Of a DNA stretch of 64,000 nt, positions 35,301 through 48,000 are shown piece by piece. Numbering within the stretch: the stretch's first letter is position 1; the number at the start of each line of letters is the position of its first letter. The DNA comes from Polytrichum commune. Taxonomy: Eukaryota; Streptophyta; Polytrichopsida; Polytrichales; Polytrichaceae. The stretch spans positions 62,001 through 126,000 of the forward strand of contig OX485803.1 in the NCBI GenBank assembly GCA_950295325.1, read 5' to 3'. The notes beneath the pieces are model-generated. The model had not been told where the DNA came from. It ran no database searches and was given only the letters and a program-made list of their open reading frames with translations. The position numbers were made by a program, and so were the translations under genes.

Positions 35301-38300
35301 AGAGAGCAATCCCTTCAATATATTATTCATGGTTAAGCTCGTCTATTTAGGTATACGGAAGATAATTAATCCTCTTATACAAGTTTCATAATGTGCATGT
35401 TATCCATATTCACTATTTTAGGGTTTGAGGTTTAGGGTTTAAGGCTTGTTGACAAATTGTATCATGTTTCTAGACATCCACTTAACCACGATCGGAGGCT
35501 CATCTAGTTGCCGATCCCTACACAATTGATAGCTTTTTATCAGATAAATCAACCATCACGGTTGCATAGGGATAGTCACACTATAGAATTGCCCACACTA
35601 TTTACCATCTGGAGTTAAGTCCTCGGGTCATTACACTTTGAGTTTAATTACCATGTAGAGAATCAAACAACAACAAAACTAGCAAATTGAGCCTCTCGTT
35701 CCATTATCCATTTATGAGCTTTCATTCCAAATCAATCTAGGAGTTAACTGATTTGTTGACAGGAGTTAACAAAAGGTTTGAACTTGTATAATTCTAATTG
35801 AACTGTAGTTTGTTGTGTGATTTGGTTATATGTAGGATGGTTTACGGAGTGAGCGAAGTGCACATCGGAAGGCTGTAGCTCGTTTAGCAAGGGACAATGC
35901 CACACTCACACAAGAGGTGTTGTGATTCTAACAATGTAATGTCTCCAGTACACAAGAACATGATTCCCCTTTGGGCTAAATTGAATCACAATTCAAGTTC
36001 TTGCAAATTGTGGGCGATTGTCTTGCCAATTCTACTTGTTGGCACATAGTCCTTATATGGTTATTGGCCTTATGTTGGTGAACAGGTTAAGTTACTTCGA
36101 AATGCAGAGAAAAGGATAACACTAAAGTTACGAGAATCAGAGGGTGAAGTTGACCTATTGAGGAGAAGGTGAGTTTTAATTGAGATTTCAATGTTCGTGT
36201 TGAAAGAAGATTGATGCATCCAAGAATTCTGATTGACTTATGAATTTAATAATTAATCATACCTAACCAAACAATCATCATCCATCGAAAGGTATCTTGG
36301 TTTCTTTTATTGTTTACCTGAAACTCTATTTTGAAAGTGCAATACATGCAAACTTTTGCTCTTGCAGGCTGAGAGTTCAAGGTGCCAGAGATTTACCTCC
36401 ATTTCGCACTAGACCCAGGTGCACATCATCCAATGCTTTTCCAGCAAAGTTGGGCAAAGCACTGAATTGATTTAATTGAATAAGTTTTTATTTGCGATTT
36501 TCATTATTGCACGCTTCAATTTGACAGGGAAGCTATATCATTGCCTACGAACAAGCTTACAAGTGGGCTTTCAAATAACCGAAGACCATCACCTTTGTCT
36601 ACTCGTACAAACACACCTACAAGATCACAACAAACCCATGGTATGTAAGCCCTATGAAATGCACTTTCAATTTATATATAGAATATTTGAGACCAAATTC
36701 ATCACCTACTACAAGTCTTCAAAATCTTGTGTTTGATAGTACTAACTAAACTTCTAGAACATTTTGTGAATAACATATATTTATATTGTTGGCTATGCTA
36801 TTAAGGCTCTCGCCCATCATCTTGTCCCTCATTTGGTAGCAATTCACGCAACCGATGTAATGAAATGAGTCAAAGGGGAAGATCTTCAAGAGAAAGGAGA
36901 GAAAATGGAGTAAATTCTCAACCCACATCAGCTCGTGCAATAGATCCATATGCCAGGTATTTCTTATTTATTTCCTTATTAAATGATTTCATTTAATCTA
37001 TGACAACCAATTAACTAAGTCCAAGTTTTAATGACAATGCCTTATTAATATTGGTGATTTTGTGAAAAAAAATGTCATTTTTTCAACAAATGTGACACAA
37101 CCAGATAAATGAACAAGACACATAGCAACTACAATCTATTAATTAACATATCATAAGCAAGTTTTTACACTACTAGCAAGAATATGTGTTAATATACTAG
37201 ATTTAGGGCATATACTAACAAGAGGTCTTGACAAGGTTATACGGTCCTTGGAAATCCTTTAGCTTAAAGCATACAATATTTGTTCACAAACCCATGAATG
37301 TTTTATACCTATAAAAATCTGAGAGGATATTTCTTATTGAAATATGTCAATTCTATTTCAATTGTTAAATACCCTCAGAGAGATATTCAAGAGCACTGCA
37401 AGAGCACGTCCAATATTGGGACGATTACCACATATTGCACACGAACAAATGAATTTATACAGCAAGGTCAATTCACCTCTAGAGGTACCTTTATTGGCAA
37501 CGTGTAAACCCTTCTTGGTTTCACATTATGATATTCTATGTCTGATATAATTTGAATACAGAATACATGATTTGAATATATTCACCCTTCAAGCACTTCA
37601 ATGGATGAGAATGAATTTATACCTCTGAAAATCACAACGACTTCTTCACTTGATACTTCCAGACTCAAGAATAAGTCCACACATTGTTGAGAATGTTGGT
37701 AGGGTTAAGTTTACAAGTTTCTAAAGTATATTGTTAAAGGGCCTCACACATTCATGTTTTGCATTGATGCACAAGACATCAAAGACAGGAAGACGCAGGG
37801 TCATAAGGGAAAATCAAAGTGGCACCAAAGACAACAATAGATTTTCACCTGAAAAGAGCTGGTTTGTCCTTGTAGCTTACATGTTAACCCTCTACAATAC
37901 TCTCTACCACAATTGGGTTGCAAATGAAAATGCAATTTCTTTGAGTAATAAAATACAACTCTAGAATCAAACACATGCACAACTGATTTGAGCTAAACAT
38001 ATTGCCTAAACAGGAGGAAAAATGCAAGGCTACAACCCTTGCATGGGCTCTTCAATAACAAAAGGGAATTTCTAGAAACAACCCCAAATAGACTCACTAG
38101 TGACGATGAACCAGAGCCGGTAAACAAAAACTTCATATTTTCGTAGCAATTCTGATTTTTGCATATTGTGATATTTAAAGTCCTTTCAAAATGCTTGCAT
38201 TGGACTCATTTGATTCTTCTCACTTCATTTATCCATGTCCATCTTTCACATTCAACAACCTTTGTTAGCATATTGAGGAACACAACTACCCAAAGATGCA

Positions 38301-39381
38301 CAGGCAATGTTGTGAATTTTCTTACTTTGAATGTTGCATGAAAACATGAAAGTCCTAAAAACAACTTAACTTTGTTTTCACATAAGGTGACTTTGCAATG
38401 GATTTGCTCTTCCATAGCCATGTGGCTTAAGAATATCAACTTTGGTTTTCAAGGCAATGTGTAACAATGGATCAAGGACAAGCTCTCCAAGTCGGGTGTT
38501 GAGGGATGTGAAGGCAAAACTCCATAGGTACTGTCAATTTCTTGACATGACATTTTTTGGATAGGTTGGTATAAAAACTCAAGTTTTAGTTCTAGAAATT
38601 ACAATTTTTGTATTTAACATAAGTTTAAATTGGTTAGGTATGCGAAACTTGAAGGCATTGAAATGAGCGATACAGAATCTCATGGCACAAATCGAAGTTT
38701 AACTTATTCAAGGGGTGATTCATTTCCCACATGTAAACCATGTCCAGGTGCTTACTCTTGCGACCCCTAAACCCTAAATCATATTGTCCGCTCCAAATGA
38801 AACATGTTTATGCGTTTTCATATCCATGTTTTTGGAGCATCGCAAAAATATTGACATTAAATTAATAGTTTTAATGAACGTAGATTACTAAGAAAATTCA
38901 AACAAATTGTCAAGTAGAACACATAATGTTTTATAATAGATTTACTAATTGTTTTAAGATGTGAAGGAATTCACATACAAATTTGGTTCAAGTGAGATAT
39001 ACATCAAAACCATATACAAGTTCATAGTAAATTATAATATTTAGATCACTCAATTTGTGATTCACATCTCAAAAAAACTAGCCTTTTGCATCATATATGT
39101 TTTCAATACTTTCATAGAACTCACTAGACTCCTAAAATCCATTGAATTAGCCTATTAACCCCAAATTGATGTACTTCTAATTTCATAAGCCTTTGACTTC
39201 CTGAACTTTAAAATCAATTTTGTTTCATGACATTTGTGCATGTTTGGCTTTCATAGGTAGGCCAATTGTGTCAATGCATAGGGTTTCGGATGAGGAGAAA
39301 GAGGACAATGAAACTATGGACATCGATTCCCGACTGCATGCGCTTCAAAATTTCCTCAAATGTGCAAAGTCTAAGCGATAA
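32354..39381 (+). CDS. CCDC61: CCDC61/VFL3 basal-body coiled-coil protein, 17 exons, 618 aa predicted
   Basis: This is the orthologue of CCDC61 (VFL3 of Chlamydomonas), a protein with a SAS6/XRCC4-like head that organises basal bodies and their rootlets. Exons: 32354-32516, 32938-33082, 33428-33517, 33681-33912, 34989-35075, 35233-35286, 35836-35916, 36086-36168, 36368-36418, 36528-36640, 36806-36956, 37379-37484, 37776-37861, 38014-38119, 38454-38527, 38638-38747, 39257-39381. All phases agree and the total is 1857 nt. The head carries DGSRWRGNFTARYIEDIT, QKTGNFKKFSVF, LLTYQDLEMLKNR and NKRYLILTYTGEFDRVHYPL, all family hallmarks. A coiled coil follows (exons 4-8), then a Ser/Arg-rich part and the conserved C-terminus MDIDSRLHALQNFL. 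The acceptor of exon 5 (34989) is the least certain. The gene looks intact and implies motile sperm. Confidence 0.93.
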
Positions 39382-41101
39382 GAATATGCAACATTTCACT
39401 ACAAAAAAAGCTTAGGCAGCTTGATAATGTCATCTCTATCAAGTACACCATCAAATATCTAGTCATGTTGATTTTGGAATTTATCAACAATCAAATGAAA
39501 TGTATTGTGGAGCCATTCTCTTCTTTTATACATGGAATTGGTTAGGAGATGAGTACTATCCATATTTGACCACAAATCCATTCAAACATCTTTGGTTATC
39601 AAATGAGCAGTACTTGTGTTTACTTGTATTCCTTGGTATTCACTTGTACTCTATGTACCGAGAGTACGGCCAGCACATTTTTGAGTTTAACTACTAAACT
39701 GGGTACTATTTCTTCACGTATGCTAACACATGTGTATAGAAACAAGAATAAAATAGAAAATCACATGCATACAGTTATAAATTACAACTATTCCATTAGT
39801 AGCACCATTATTTGATATCAAAAAACTAAATAACAAGAGTCAGGAATATGAAGACCCGCCCATAGTCCAAGTTGTACTTAGATATGGTACCAAATGCATC
39901 TGTGTATATGTATTATATGCCCATAGTACAAGTACATGTCAATTTAATAAATACATGAGCCTTACAATTGGCTCAAAATTAGATAAAGTGGTCGATTGAA
40001 AATTGAATCAGGAAGTGAGCTCTTCAAGTGAGGGCCTGATGTTGTTGGTTTGCACAACACACATCATACAATTTAGTGTACTAAGGTAGAAGTGCCTTTT
40101 GCAGACACTTTGAGCACTACCGTACTTTATCTAATATGGATTTTTTTTTTCAAAAATTTGTTTGGATTGGCATTTACACTCCGAATTTAACGACATTGAG
40201 ATCACATGATTTAAAGTATATATGTAGTTTCAATAGAAACATGTAAAGTCAACAAATCTCATTTGACCCTTTTTCGTCGCATTGGATTCCCCAATATGAA
40301 TAGTGTTGATCGTGAACATTTTTGTCTTTCCACCAATGAGCTACAATTTTAAATTTTGGGATAATATAATTATTGATCATGGTGAAGTAAGAAGTTGCTT
40401 CCGTTGGGACAAAAAGTAGGTGTTGGAATTGGTGTCACTGACAAAATTGGGGTCATTGACATATCCGGGTGCTTCTACATTAAAACCTTAGAGCTATTGA
40501 TAGTAACAACTTACCTATACACATTTCATGACATTGTATTGTTGCCTATATAATTCATAGGTGATGGAGAACACCCTTCACAAACACCACAAAATTGAGG
40601 TGTTTGTACCTCAAACTGAGGACATCTCAACATGTTTGAATCAGTTCAATTTCATATATTCAAACATACTTCCTCTTCTACATAACATTGCTCAGTTGAT
40701 GAGTTGTGTTTAACTACCCTACATTCACATTCGGTTTGAAACAATGGGTTTCCAGCATACGGAGCCTATAATCTCAAGTCTTTTGCTAGACCCATGAACA
40801 CAGCTCATCAGTTGAGTCATACTATCTAAGAAATTAGGTAAATTCTATACAAAAGCTGTATTAGGTAGCATGGGTGCAAAATTAGAGTTCAGGGTCCATA
40901 TAAATAAGCATGTGCATCTCAACAACTTGAAGCCCCTAATTCCTTTTCCCCACACACAGAAAAACCAATCTCTAGTCGGCCATCAGTTTGTTGAACTTAT
41001 GTGAGACACAAATTGGAAACACGACTTGTGAAATGAACTAAAATCAGCTTGTATTCAGTTGCCCAAGCAGGTAAGTGACACAAAATTCTATAACTGGTGT
41101 A
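39382..41101. other. Intergenic sequence downstream of CCDC61
   Basis: AT-rich. It presumably includes the CCDC61 3' UTR. No further gene or element could be supported. Confidence 0.4.
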
Positions 41102-43090
41102 CAGTCTAACCCCAATAATATAACACTCGATAATACGACACCTTGATTATACAACGTATTTCATGTCGACCAAATTATCTAGTCTTAATCTACCCCAATA
41201 TTACGAATACGACGCTCGTAATACGACATTTTTTAGGACCTACCCTAGCATTTGCCTTGGGATCGGGGAGAATATGTTGAATTCATCAATGGGTTAGCTT
41301 TTAAGTTAACTCAAGTTAATTCTATTAAACGTAGGTTTCAAAAAAAAAAGTCGCACTTTTGAGTTTTTGGGTTTGGGTGGAGGTTGAAGGATTCATGAAT
41401 TGTTGGATTTACAAACTAGAATTATGAAGTTGTTCATTTCTCTCCTTGACTCAAATTTTGTCTTCACACCTAAATCTCACACCTCTTTAGATTGCAACTT
41501 TCAGTTCTCGCCAACTTATATTCCTGGATTTGCCCATGCCATTCTTTAATTTCTTAGCTCCGGGGGTGACAACATTCTACAGTGGCAGATGCTTTTCATT
41601 TTAGTTATGATTTCAAGGGTTTAGGTATTGATGGTTATGTCTACACACAAAACAACTTGCACACAATTCGGTAAGCATTGACCTCCTCTACATTGGTTAT
41701 AACACCTAAAGATGTTTACAGTATGGATGAGATTGGTTTATTTTAACGTGTCCAAAGAACAAGACACTAAGCGCAAGGAAAAGCTCATGGGCACAAGATT
41801 CAGAAGGACGTCTCACTCTTACTCTTGCTACAAACACGACATGCAATGATAAGTTGAAATTTGTGAGTATTTCCAAATCTCTTCGCCCAAGATGCTTTGA
41901 AAGGTGGTGTCAACAAATTATGTGTGGTGGTTTGCACACCAAACGGCATGGATGATATTATATGTATTTGGGAGTTAAATGATGAGCCTCAATATACATT
42001 TCAAGTCTCAAAAGCGGAAGGTACTTTTAATTATGGACAAATGTGCTACTCACTCCCTTAAGCAGGTTGGCAGGGATGAATGATTTGGTTTGTCAACCTT
42101 GTAGTTGAGCAATATTACTAATTGCTTTCTTACCACCTAATGTTAGAAGTGTAGTATAATATTATTGCTTCATTCAAAATTCAATATAGAATAAGCTCAA
42201 GGAATGGATCTTGTCATAATTTGATTCTTCTACAGTACTCTTCACCAAGATTTGAGGAAAATAATGCTTATTATAAGGCAAACTATTTTGTGGTGCTCTC
42301 AATTGTGGACGGAGATGAATCCCCAAATCATAGGAAACAATTGGAGGATGTCCAAGATTTACCTGCAAATTGGAGTGCCAAGTTTGCCACGGATGATGGA
42401 CGTGAGGAATCAAGAATAAAAGAAACAACATATGAGTTGGCCAATCTCATTTCCTTTTTAAGTTTTAAAAGTGAAGAAATGCTTATTACAAAATATGTGC
42501 AATTGCCAAGAGAGGAAATTGTTGATGCAAAGTACAACATGGCTTGGGTGAATTTAGCATGGGTTAAGAAAACCATTTGGGATTAGATTTGAATGAAAAG
42601 CCAATAAAGGGGAATGATGTGGATAACCAACCAACACTAATAATCAAGCTTCCTCAAGCCTATGAGTATGCCCAATTACTAGCAAATCTTGCAATGGAGC
42701 ATTCTTTGGAGTTTTCAATGGTACATGTAATGAACATGCAATCTTTTATGGATAAATTGAACAAGATGTTAATTTCCAACATCAATAAACATCACTAGAC
42801 GATAAAAAAATTCTTACTTTCGTAGTGCATATGATGATGAAGACATCATCATGCGACGTTATTAATTTATTAATTTATTTTGAACTCCATATTGTGTAAT
42901 GTTGTGCAATAAAATTGAGCATAGTCACACAATAAAATTAGTACTAATGTATCTACATTGTGCATACAAAATGATATTTTATATCAAAATAGGGCATTTT
43001 CTTGAAAACCATCAACAGTACAACATTTGAGGCCAAAACATCACATTATGCAAACTATGACATTCGGATAATACGACACTTTCTTGCGCA
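41102..43090 (+). pseudogene. Tigger/pogo-type DNA transposon relic
   Basis: The left end CAGTCTAACCCCAATAATA at 41102 follows a TA and resembles Tigger/pogo termini; CGATAATACGACA repeats follow. Decayed transposase of the DDE_1/CENP-B-like type is readable in shifting frames. At 41720-41990 SMDEIGLF, then KLKFVSISKSLRPRCFE, resemble the MDETGLY and KLPPLVIGKSKNPRCFK motifs. At 42221-42590 and 42577-42798 lie the C-terminal part (REEIVDAKYNMAWVNLAWV) and a leucine-rich tail (IKLPQAYEYAQLLANLAME, MQSFMDKLNKML). ATAATACGACAC recurs near 43070, but a clean inverted right end was not found. The relic is multiply frameshifted and dead. Confidence 0.7.
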
Positions 43091-44147
43091 ACCAATGTGT
43101 CTCATTAAAGGAGGAGAACATTAGTTCAATGACAAGCTTGTAACTTGGTGGCATGCTCAAGGGATATGCTCCACATTTATAATGTGGATACCAATGTCAA
43201 TATGATACTCCGTAATACATAGGTGAATGCATAATATCAATAATCAACATCAATAATGACATTTTAAAAACCTACGTATAGGCACCTAAATTGTAAAACT
43301 AACCAAATACTGATATTTGGCAAGTATGTGAAGGTGAGAGTGTCTGTGCACACCCAAGTTATCATTTAGGTTGACACATTTCTGAACCATATTCATACTA
43401 GGGATATTTTCCCAGATATCAAGGTTCTTGCATGGTGTGTATAAAGTTATCATATTTACAACACCGTCAATTACCCATACCATACTGGTGCCAAAAATAT
43501 GAAGTCGCCGTTGTAGATACCCGAATGATACAAAAGAAAGCCAATACCAAACACAGGTGGATACCCTTTTCTCCCCTTTTAGCGACAGCAGAAGGTTTGT
43601 GGTGCTAATGGACCATACTCTAATACTTGAATTCTAAACATGTAGAGAAGATGAGATATGGGTCCATTGTGATACCACATGATTCCAGTAAGAAGGCAAG
43701 ACCAAACTTTCAGAATTGAGGAAGATATACAATTTTTTGTAATAAGAATTTACACTTGTGTCAGATTTTAGATATGCAATGCAGTGATACCAAACCGATA
43801 TTGCTTGCACATGAGATTCCAGTCCAGTAATCTCTTATGCTAAGTCAGGAAACGCAAATATTGATGCTATGCAAAAGGGAAACGACAAGAAATTTTGCAG
43901 GATAGAAACCAGGATCAAGCCTCAGATTTTGGTGGAAAGAGACTTGTACCTTTCAATAATTAATCTACAAAGTACTGATGTGCATAATATACAGAGTCAT
44001 TCAATTAACCTGCAAAACCAAGTATAGGAGCTGACTTAAGAATACTCAACAACAAATCTCTGTTTCAAATTCACTGATTACAGAAGCATATTTTTCTATG
44101 GATTCCTTTACTAGACTTCCAAAGCTTCAACCTCAATGAGGAACTGC
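43091..44147. other. Spacer without recognised gene
   Basis: Only short frames. Nothing supported beyond possible decayed repeat sequence. Confidence 0.35.
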
Positions 44148-44517
44148 ACTAAATATGATATTTAGTGTCATATGGTACTTAATGTCACTATGATAACTTT
44201 TCGGATGTCACTTCTTATGAATAAGTGAACAAATATTGTCATGGATGGACGAGTTCATCCACTGGCCAAAACCCTACCTGCCCTTGCCAGAAACTTGTGA
44301 TGAAATATTGTCATGGATGACTAGAATTTGGATAGAGTTTCACTTTGTAAGTGACAGTAATTGCAACACTGTGACTCTACAATCCCCAAAAGATTTACAA
44401 GGAATGATAAATAATGTTGCGTTAACATTTAGTGTTCGTGACACTACACCACGATTTACAATTAGCATTGAGCAAGACATTTAGAATTGGTGACACTAAA
44501 TATGATATTTAGTGTAA
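44148..44517 (+). mobile_element. MITE-like repeat, copy 1, with palindromic termini
   Basis: Each end carries CACTAAATATGATATTTAGTG, itself a near-perfect palindrome (about 44149-44169 and 44495-44517). The interior contains TCATGGATGACTAG and CACTTTGTAAGTGACAGTAA and matches, in reverse orientation, the block at 53166-53470. Non-coding. Confidence 0.65.
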
Positions 44518-44520
44518 TAA

Positions 44521-44638
44521 GGGTGAGTGTCCATGTAGCCGCTCAGATCCCAGATTCTAGAGGATATGTAGATTCAAACAGGTGGAATCTACGTTTCCAC
44601 TAGAATCTGGTGGGCGAGCAGCCTACATGAACCCACCT
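44521..44638. mobile_element. PIF/Harbinger-like MITE, copy 2
   Basis: The terminal inverted repeat reads GGGTGAGTGTCCATGTAGCC on the left and the complement of GGTGGGTTCATGTAGGCTGC on the right. TAA flanks both sides (44518-44520 and 44639-44641). Interior AGATTCTAG and TCTAGAATCTGG-type sequence matches the copy at 22194. It abuts the palindromic-end repeat to its left. Confidence 0.65.
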
Positions 44639-45092
44639 TAAGTAGCAAGTCGACCACAAGCACTACACTTGCAGGTCACTAGCCTACTCAAACAGCATTC
44701 ATGCAAAATACACTCACCTTTCTAACTCAGTGAATAGTGTGGGGAGACCATTATCTTAAGAAATTGGTTACATTAACAGAAACTATTTCCTCTACCTGGT
44801 TAACACTGAAGCAATTAACCACATTGTCCTATGTTTCCAATTGACACTGCAAAAGATTGAAGACACCACGCACCTCGTATAGACAAAGTAACTTATCAAG
44901 AAAGTCGAGCTCAGCTTTGCAACCTGAAAACATTTTCTCAAAACATTGCATGGCTATTCCTGCAATTTCAAAGGGGACTTCTCAAACCCCAAAAACTAAT
45001 TATTTTCAAATGGGCTAAAGTGACTAATTTCACCGTGCATCATTTACAAATTCTCTCTGACAAGCTGTTCGACTGATTAGAATACATTTCAA

Positions 45093-48000
45093 TTACTGAC
45101 CCCATAGGCATCGGCGTAAGGATGTCGAAAGCTGGGTAACTTCATTTGGGTATTGTAAAACTATGCAGAGTCCTGCACATGCCGCTGTTAAGCTCACAGC
45201 AGTATACAGAAGATGGGATGTCCTTTTACCCCATGGTGGACGGCACCTCCCTTTCATCCTTCGCGTTGGTAACAACGGCAATGTCATACCTTCATGATTG
45301 TTACTGCTGGATTGAACTAAGATTTGCATGTCCTTATCCCCAGCTATCTGATGAAACAAATGGCCCCATTAGATGGAAAACACAAACAAACCACATATAC
45401 TTCCAGGTAGTTATCTCAGGGTTGGTAAGTGAGGACCTTTACATGTCAGGACACAATTTAAACTAGTACACAACAAATGTAAAAGAGATCCAAACAGCAG
45501 TTGTTCCCTACTTACTCCAAGAAACAAACAAAAGAGAACATAAGCAGGAATCACTGGGTGCCAAAGCCAAGAAATTTTTCTTTTTAATGAAGATATAGAA
45601 AAGTACACTAAATATACCAATTAGTAAGGGTGGTACTAATTCAAGTCTCACACACAATCTAGCCACATCTCAAAGTTACAAAGGGCTAAAGTTGCTACTG
45701 AATGACACTAAATTCATGACTACGGTAAATTTTATGCTTATTTACCATATATTTCAAGAAAATTAGTGTGTGCTTGTGGTTAGTGCCTACCACATGCTTG
45801 TCAATGAATAGCGCCAAGTGCCAATACATGTAGTGATTAGTCCCGAGTGCCGATATATTTAGTGATTAGTGCCAAGTGCCTATACATCTAGTGATTAGTG
45901 CCAAGTGCAAGTACATTTAGTGATTAGTGCAAGTGCCGGTACTTAAATTGAAAAGTTCCAAGTGCCAAGATGAACATTGCTTCCTAGTCTTATATCTAAG
46001 ATCTTTTGGTTCATAGCATAAAGGAATTTAGTATCACCCTCAATAATTTCCCTCACTCACTAATTGGTATATTTAGTGTAGTACTACTTGGATGAAATTT
46101 TGTCACAAACCAGCATAAGATCCAGGTAATCACATCTAAGACTAGACACATGGACATCAGAATACAAGCTCATTGAAACAAGAGACAAACCTGGATAGGT
46201 GCTAGAGATGGTATAAGATGATGTGGATTCAGCTCAGAAACCGATAGCGACAAGGATATTTGTGCTTGATGCTCAAATCGAGTTTCTTCACACCGATAGT
46301 CTGTCCAGTCCAAAGTCTGGAAGACACCCAATTTGGTCAATTTGTGTGAAACTCCTGCCCTTATAGCTGCTGCTAAGGCATAATCAGCAACTCTTGTCCA
46401 TCCACATATGCTTGCATACTGGTGAAGACGTTGCAACCGATTGCAAGCAGCCTCGGTATCACACGAAGCCTCTCTAAGCATCCAACCCAAGTCATACAAC
46501 AAATCTTGTGCATCGCTGCTGCTTGTTTCTTCCTCCAAATTTCCAACTTCGTTGCAGAATTCTCTCTGCCCAACTAGTATTACCATGGTGTTGCTGGTCC
46601 GTCCTTCATTCTCCACCTGCCATAACCAGACTCCTTACTGAAGAACATTCTCAGATTGTAATGCTCTAGCAGGAGCCTGAAGCAACTAACTAAAATAATT
46701 TTTTGCAATAACTTAATAGTCATATCAACTGTTTTCCTAATGCAAGATGAAACTATACCAAGTTGTGAGATTCATTCCTCAACATAAAGACACTGCAACA
46801 GACTTACCAATTTATCTGGTAACAACACATCCCACGGCACGATACAAACTTTAACTGATGCCTGCCCAGATATACTTTAAAACCACCCAAATTCTCCATA
46901 ACCAGTTACAAGTTTGATCCTTGAGAGGGTGACAAATACTGCGTAGCCAGATAAAGGGAAGGCCAACGAGCCTAATAAGAAAAGGCTCCCTCCTATACCA
47001 GTATGATTTATGCAAATATGAAAATACATGACTCATAAATTCGAGGAGGAAACATATTTAGAGAAGGTTACAGGTCACATTAATAAGTTTGATAAAATTA
47101 TCCAAAATAACTCCAACTAACATAGATAAGGAGAAATCTTCCGTATACTTGATGAGAAGGATACAGGTGACATGATGGTAGCACTCAGCCCTACAGATTA
47201 AGTCTAAGATTTAACTCAGACCCCACTTGACCGAACTTACAACATACCTCAATGAAGACTGGTCCAGCCTGGCAAAGATTCAGAGCTGGAATAATGACTT
47301 GCCACCTGTCCTCGTTCTTATTTTCAGGACTTGCATCCAGTATCTGTGCATCCAAATACTTTCCTCCATGGGACACCAACAACCTGGACCAGCACACAGT
47401 GAATATTCATTTCTGCAAGTAAAGTATCTGGTCTAAGAGCCTGAAGGTCCATGACCGTTAAAATCCTTGGTGGAAAAACCTCACCCCATCCAAATTCAAT
47501 TTACACTATAGGTCAACGGCCTAAGGGTCAAGTTCCATGGAGCAAACCAGGCACCATGGTCCAAAAAATCTCTTTTGGCTCCATGGGTGAGGACATGCTC
47601 ATTGAAGACTCAAAGCCTTAGAAATTTCTCAAACCCTCCGCCCACCCCCCAAAATGCTTACTCATGAAATGAAGTGTCTCCATTGAAGGATAGCTTTGAG
47701 GTCAAATGAAAAGGTCATGGACCCTACCCTGTGAATGGTTTTTAAAATAACAAAACAGTGCACATTGCACATATGTTTGGCCCCTCTCATGGAAAAACCC
47801 CAAGAGCTAGCAAGGCCATGGAGGGGAACCTTGGTAAGCATTAAAAAATGCTTGCTACCCCTCCGGTGGAATTTGACCCTAAAAGGGAGCAAGGAAACTC
47901 AATAGATGAAAAGTCTACATGGATTCCAACATAGTACCAGGAAACATTATCCTTGAGTGGACAAAAAAGATCAACTATGACATCAGGAAGTATAACAAGC

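Noticed and set aside
35400-35450. TTTAGGG-like repeats here and near 14700, 23810 and 31740 as interstitial telomere
   Set aside because: Only two or three degenerate units each; too short to claim telomere-derived sequence.
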